64,000 bases of DNA, from positions 1-64,000 of the forward strand of contig JSYX01000138.1 of the NCBI GenBank assembly GCA_000787465.1. Reading direction: 5' to 3'. The stretch comes from Thermomucor indicae-seudaticae. Taxonomy: Eukaryota; Mucoromycota; Mucoromycetes; Mucorales; Lichtheimiaceae. Positions 57,289 through 64,000 of the stretch are shown one piece after another. The notes under the pieces were generated by a model that was not told the origin of the DNA, ran no database searches, and saw nothing but the letters and a program-made list of their open reading frames with translations. A program made the position numbers and the translations under genes. Numbering within the stretch: position 1 is the first letter of the stretch; every line of letters begins with the position of its first letter.

Positions 57289-57919
57289 TTAGCTTTGTTG
57301 TTCATATCCTTTTTCCGCAAATTGTTCCTCTTCGTCGAGAGGTTCCTCTGGCTCCTCTTCGACCATTGTTGCCAAAAAGTACTCTGCAATCTTTTCATAT
57401 TCCCTCTGCTGAGCTTCATAGATTGGCGTCTTGCCAGCCTGGTTCTTGATCTAATAATTATATTAACCGGGTCAACACATCATCTACATCATTCATCACC
57501 ATCCAAACGTCATATATATTACCTTGCAGTCAGCGCCGGCTTTGACCAACAATTCAACCACTTCCAGGTGACCATTTAAAGCAGCCCAGTGTAACGGGGT
57601 ATTGCCCTGCTCATTTTGCACGTTAACAAGCGTATTTAATTCATTTGGCTTCCATTGCGTCAGCTGCTCAATAATCCATGCAACAACACCTAATATACAC
57701 GTGTATCAGCCTCCTCTTCTCTTTATCTGTGTTCTATCGAGATCTTTTGCTAATACCTGCGTGATTGTTGGCACTGGCCATGTGCAGAGCCGTGTTGCCA
57801 GACTCATTCTTTCGAACATAATATTCTGGTGCGACATTGGCTTGTTTGAGATCGTCTAGCTCACCGTACCGAGCAGCGTCAATCACTTCCTCCAGAATTT
57901 CTTGCGGATCGGCAGCCAT
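57289..57919 (-). CDS. YAR1: Yar1-type ankyrin-repeat protein, 3 exons
   Basis: Exons 57757-57919, 57523-57689 and 57289-57450 give 163 aa. It starts [20 protein letters not shown]. Two ankyrin repeats are evident: [20 protein letters not shown] and [20 protein letters not shown], plus a partial third ([20 protein letters not shown]). An acidic C-terminus ([16 protein letters not shown]) follows. Length, repeat spacing and acidic tail match yeast Yar1 (TALHMAAANGH, NTALHWASLNG), the dedicated chaperone that keeps ribosomal protein uS3 (Rps3) soluble until incorporated into 40S precursors. Divergent from the NAD synthetase gene. Confidence 0.85.
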
Positions 57920-58064
57920 GTTTTTTTTTTTCTTGGCCCTTAGTCAATCGATCGATCTCAATTATTCTTCTTTTTCAAGAAAGGAAAGAAGGGCCAAAAA
58001 AACTCTTTCGTGTCACGGATAATTGGAATCCCGGTGTCCGTGTGTGTTTTCTCGTGTTTGCATA
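57920..58064. promoter_or_regulatory. Short divergent promoter
   Basis: Only about 145 bp separate the Yar1-like (minus) and NAD synthetase (plus) start codons, so both promoters overlap here. A poly(A)/(T) tract next to the Yar1 start is visible. Confidence 0.55.
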
Positions 58065-60705
58065 ATGGGCCACCTGTAAGAGGGAAAGAGAAAGACAGTA
58101 AAGCCCAACAATACATGGGAAAGCCAACATGAAACATTTAGAATTACCGTTGCGACTTGTTCGTTGAATCAGTGGGCGCTGGATTTCGAAGGAAATCTTG
58201 AGCGGATTCTCGAGAGTATTCGGATCGCTAAAGCCAAGGGAGCCAAGTTACGCGTCGGTCCAGAGCTGGAAGTGAGGTATAAAAGACACCTAATACTACC
58301 GATTTGCGCGGTGTTTTAGAGTTGTTATTTTTGACAGTGGCTATGGATGCTACGACCATTTTCTGGAAGGTAATAAGGGAATTATACAAGAGGCCGTTTT
58401 CTTTGCATTCATTAAATCTTTGTTGTTGTTGCTCATATCGCCAGGCGACACGTATCTTCATTCATGGGAAGTTTTGGCCGCTATTCTAAAAAGCGAGGAA
58501 GCAAAAGACATGATTTTGGATGTTGGCATGTAAGTACGATACTGCTGCCAGGCAAACGTTGGCATAATAGACATAATGGATTTTGCTAGGCCCGTCATGC
58601 ATAAAACGGTGAAATACAACTGCCGGGTGATTCTGTGTGATGGCAAAATTGTGTTGATCCGGCCAAAGATGTTTCTGGCCAACGATGGAAACTATCGCGA
58701 GTTGCGCTTCTTTACGCCATGGGTACCGAGAAAGGTTGAACAGTTTTACTTGCCCCGCATGATCCAGGAAATCACCAATCAAGTACGTCAGTTTCAATCC
58801 ATGTGTTTAACTCGTGTATGCTAAGGGCCGCATATAAAGTTCACTGTGCCTTTTGGTGATGCCGTGGTGAGCACGTTGGATACTTGCATCGGATGTGAGA
58901 CTTGCGAAGAACTATTTACTCCACAAAGGTATGGATCCCGTTTGGGAAAACGATGGGCTTCCTTTGCTGACTTATACGAACTATATTAGTCCTCATATCT
59001 CGATGGGCTTGGATGGTGTCGAGATTTTTACTAATAGCAGTGGTAGTCATCATGAGCTGCGCAAGTTGAACACTCGTGTAGACCTTATCAAGGCCGCTAC
59101 CGCCAAAGTAAAACCTCCAATGCAATCATCCTGTGTTTACTATAACTGATATATGGACGCACTTTATAGGTTGGTGGTATATATCTCTATGCTAACCAGC
59201 AAGGCTGCGATGGCGATCGCTTGTATTACGATGGTTGTGCAATGATTGTCATGAACGGAGAAATCGTGGCACAAGGTTCACAGTTCTCTTTACGCGATGT
59301 GGTACTTGCTACAGAAATAGGCGGCTTTTCCAGGCTAAGACAAACAATAACATCTCGTCTGTTGTTCTAGGAAGTCGTGACAGCGACAGTGGATCTCGAA
59401 GACGTTCGATCGTTCCGGGCACGTGTTGCTAGCCGTGGTATTCAGGCAGCTCATTCTGAAGCCTATCAACGTGAAAATGTTCGGTTTTCTCTGTCCCATC
59501 CTCATATGGATTCAGACATTCGATTAGTCCCCAACAAACCTCGTCCAGCCTTTTATCACTCGCCAGAAGAGGAAATTGCACTTGGACCGGCGTGCTGGTT
59601 ATGGGACTATCTTCGGCGATCCAAGACGGCCGGATACTTTTTACCGCTTAGCGGTGGCATCGACAGCTGCGCAACAGCAGTGATTGTTGCGTCCATGTGT
59701 CGGCTGGTGGTCAAGGAAGCGGCCGAAGGTAACCAACAAGTGATTGCGGATGCTGCGCGTCTCGCGGGTGAGGATGGATATGTCCCAAAGGATCCTGCTG
59801 AATTTGCGAATCGTATCTTTTACACATGCTACATGGGTACCTCGAATTCTAGCGCCGAGACACGCCAGCGCGCCAAAAAGCTTGCAGAGGTGATTGGAAG
59901 CTACCACACCGATCTGAACATGGACACGGTTGTCCAGGCCATCCACAGCCTGTTCTCACTCGTGACAGGCAAGACGCCTAAGTACCGAGTTCACGGTGGC
60001 TCCAACACTGAAAACTTGGCGTTACAAAACATTCAAGCTCGTCTACGGATGCTGCTCTCATACTTGTTTGCGCAGCTACTGCCTTGGACGCGTTCCAAGA
60101 ATGGCGGCCTACTTGTGCTCGGCAGCGCCAATGTGGACGAGAGTCTGCGAGGTTATCTCACCAAATACGACTGTAGCAGTGCTGATATCAATCCCATTGG
60201 AGCCATTAGCAAACTGGATCTCAAACGGTTCATTGCTTATGCGCGCGACCAATTCAACATGCCTATCCTTGAAGAATTCTTGAACGCGACACCAACTGCA
60301 GAGCTGGAACCGATCACGGAAGACTATGTCCAGTCGGACGAAGTTGATATGGGCATGACTTATGCCGAGTTGTCCCAGTACGGTCGAATGCGTAAAGTCG
60401 AACGATGTGGTCCATTCTCCATGTTCTACAAACTGCTGCATGAATGGGGCGGCCAGCTGAGACCCACTGAAGTGGCTGCCAAAGTCAAGCGCTTCTTCTT
60501 TTACTATTCCATTAATAGACACAAACTTACAACCCTCACACCGTCTTACCATGCGGAAGCCTACAGTCCGGACGACAATCGATTCGATCTTCGCCCCTTT
60601 TTATATAATGCTTCATGGAAATGGCAGTTTAACAAGATTGATAAGGCAGCACAAAGGTTGGAACAAGATGGTGACGCGCGTGATGAATTGCAACAACTGG
60701 ACTGA
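58065..60705 (+). CDS. QNS1: Glutamine-dependent NAD+ synthetase, 9 exons
   Basis: Exons 58065-58075, 58142-58276, 58338-58369, 58445-58529, 58590-58782, 58840-58928, 58990-59107, 59170-59301 and 59371-60705 give 709 aa. It starts [20 protein letters not shown]. The N-terminal nitrilase-type glutaminase has the catalytic Glu in [19 protein letters not shown], Lys in [10 protein letters not shown] and Cys in [11 protein letters not shown]. The C-terminal synthetase has the ATP pyrophosphatase loop [16 protein letters not shown] and [20 protein letters not shown]. It amidates deamido-NAD+ using glutamine-derived ammonia, the last step of NAD+ synthesis. The first exon is only 11 nt, which fixes the start at the conserved MGHL. 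Confidence 0.96.
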
Positions 60706-60787
60706 AACGAAGAAAGGCAGCCGCAATACTGGGATGCATATACTTTTCTGTTTATAATCGAGAAAATATAGAAAAAGAAATAAAACT
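60706..60787. other. Convergent 3' ends
   Basis: Only 82 bp separate the QNS1 and Pab1 stop codons, which are convergent, so their polyadenylated 3' ends probably overlap. Confidence 0.5.

Positions 60788-64000
<3,213 letters not shown>

Overview
The window is a nuclear chromosome segment of a filamentous fungus, most likely an early-diverging zygomycete-type (Mucoromycota-like) species. That placement is an inference from gene content and architecture, not from a marker gene. About 25 intron-rich, compact protein genes lie on both strands, with introns mostly 45-80 nt and ending in AG. Many models had to be rebuilt by joining exons across several reading frames. The joins quoted in the entries keep frame and restore recognisable family sequences. 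Genes include a complex I subunit, V-ATPase subunit D, monofunctional chorismate synthase and a Zn2Cys6 regulator, which rules out bacteria and argues against Saccharomyces-type yeasts.

Layout. 1-5.6 kb: a Tc1/mariner relic, a SigF/NTF2-like gene, a tiny HMG/YABBY-type gene and about 2 kb without recognisable genes. 5.6-7.2 kb: a nuclease A inhibitor-like gene and complex I NDUFB10, both minus strand. 7.3-11 kb: unassigned decayed coding sequence and a broken MULE transposon with inverted terminal repeats. 11-20.4 kb: Srp1-type SR protein, Zn2Cys6 regulator, a long coiled-coil tail-anchored protein with a KASH-like end, and a Rieske-type AIF oxidoreductase. 20.5-25.2 kb: secretory or membrane proteins and a second mariner relic. 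25.3-29.6 kb: Rim2-type mitochondrial carrier, SRA1-domain protein, methionine aminopeptidase 1. 29.6-33.1 kb: gene-poor, holding a 5'-truncated LINE. 33.2-40.9 kb: chorismate synthase and the nuclear-basket protein Mlp1/TPR. 41-47.2 kb: two membrane proteins, V-ATPase subunit D, and the OGFOD1/Tpa1 prolyl hydroxylase. 47.4-54.3 kb: Bre1 H2B ubiquitin ligase, a rhomboid protease gene with one in-frame TGA, and a triple-KH protein. 55-63 kb: LIM protein, Yar1 chaperone, NAD+ synthetase, poly(A)-binding protein.

Functional themes. Much of the window serves RNA and chromatin biology (Srp1, KH protein, Pab1, Mlp1/TPR, Bre1) and ribosome or translation homeostasis (Yar1, a chaperone of uS3; Tpa1/OGFOD1, the uS12 prolyl hydroxylase; MetAP1; Pab1). 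A second theme is mitochondrial and redox metabolism (NDUFB10, Rim2, Rieske-AIF, Qns1). These are ordinary neighbours rather than operons. Several share short divergent promoters (Vma8/OGFOD1, Yar1/Qns1).

No complete novel system is visible. The points most worth following are the NuiA-like protein with a mitochondrial-type leader, the candidate KASH protein, the six apparent GC-AG introns, the rhomboid gene interrupted by one TGA, and the MULE with inverted repeats.
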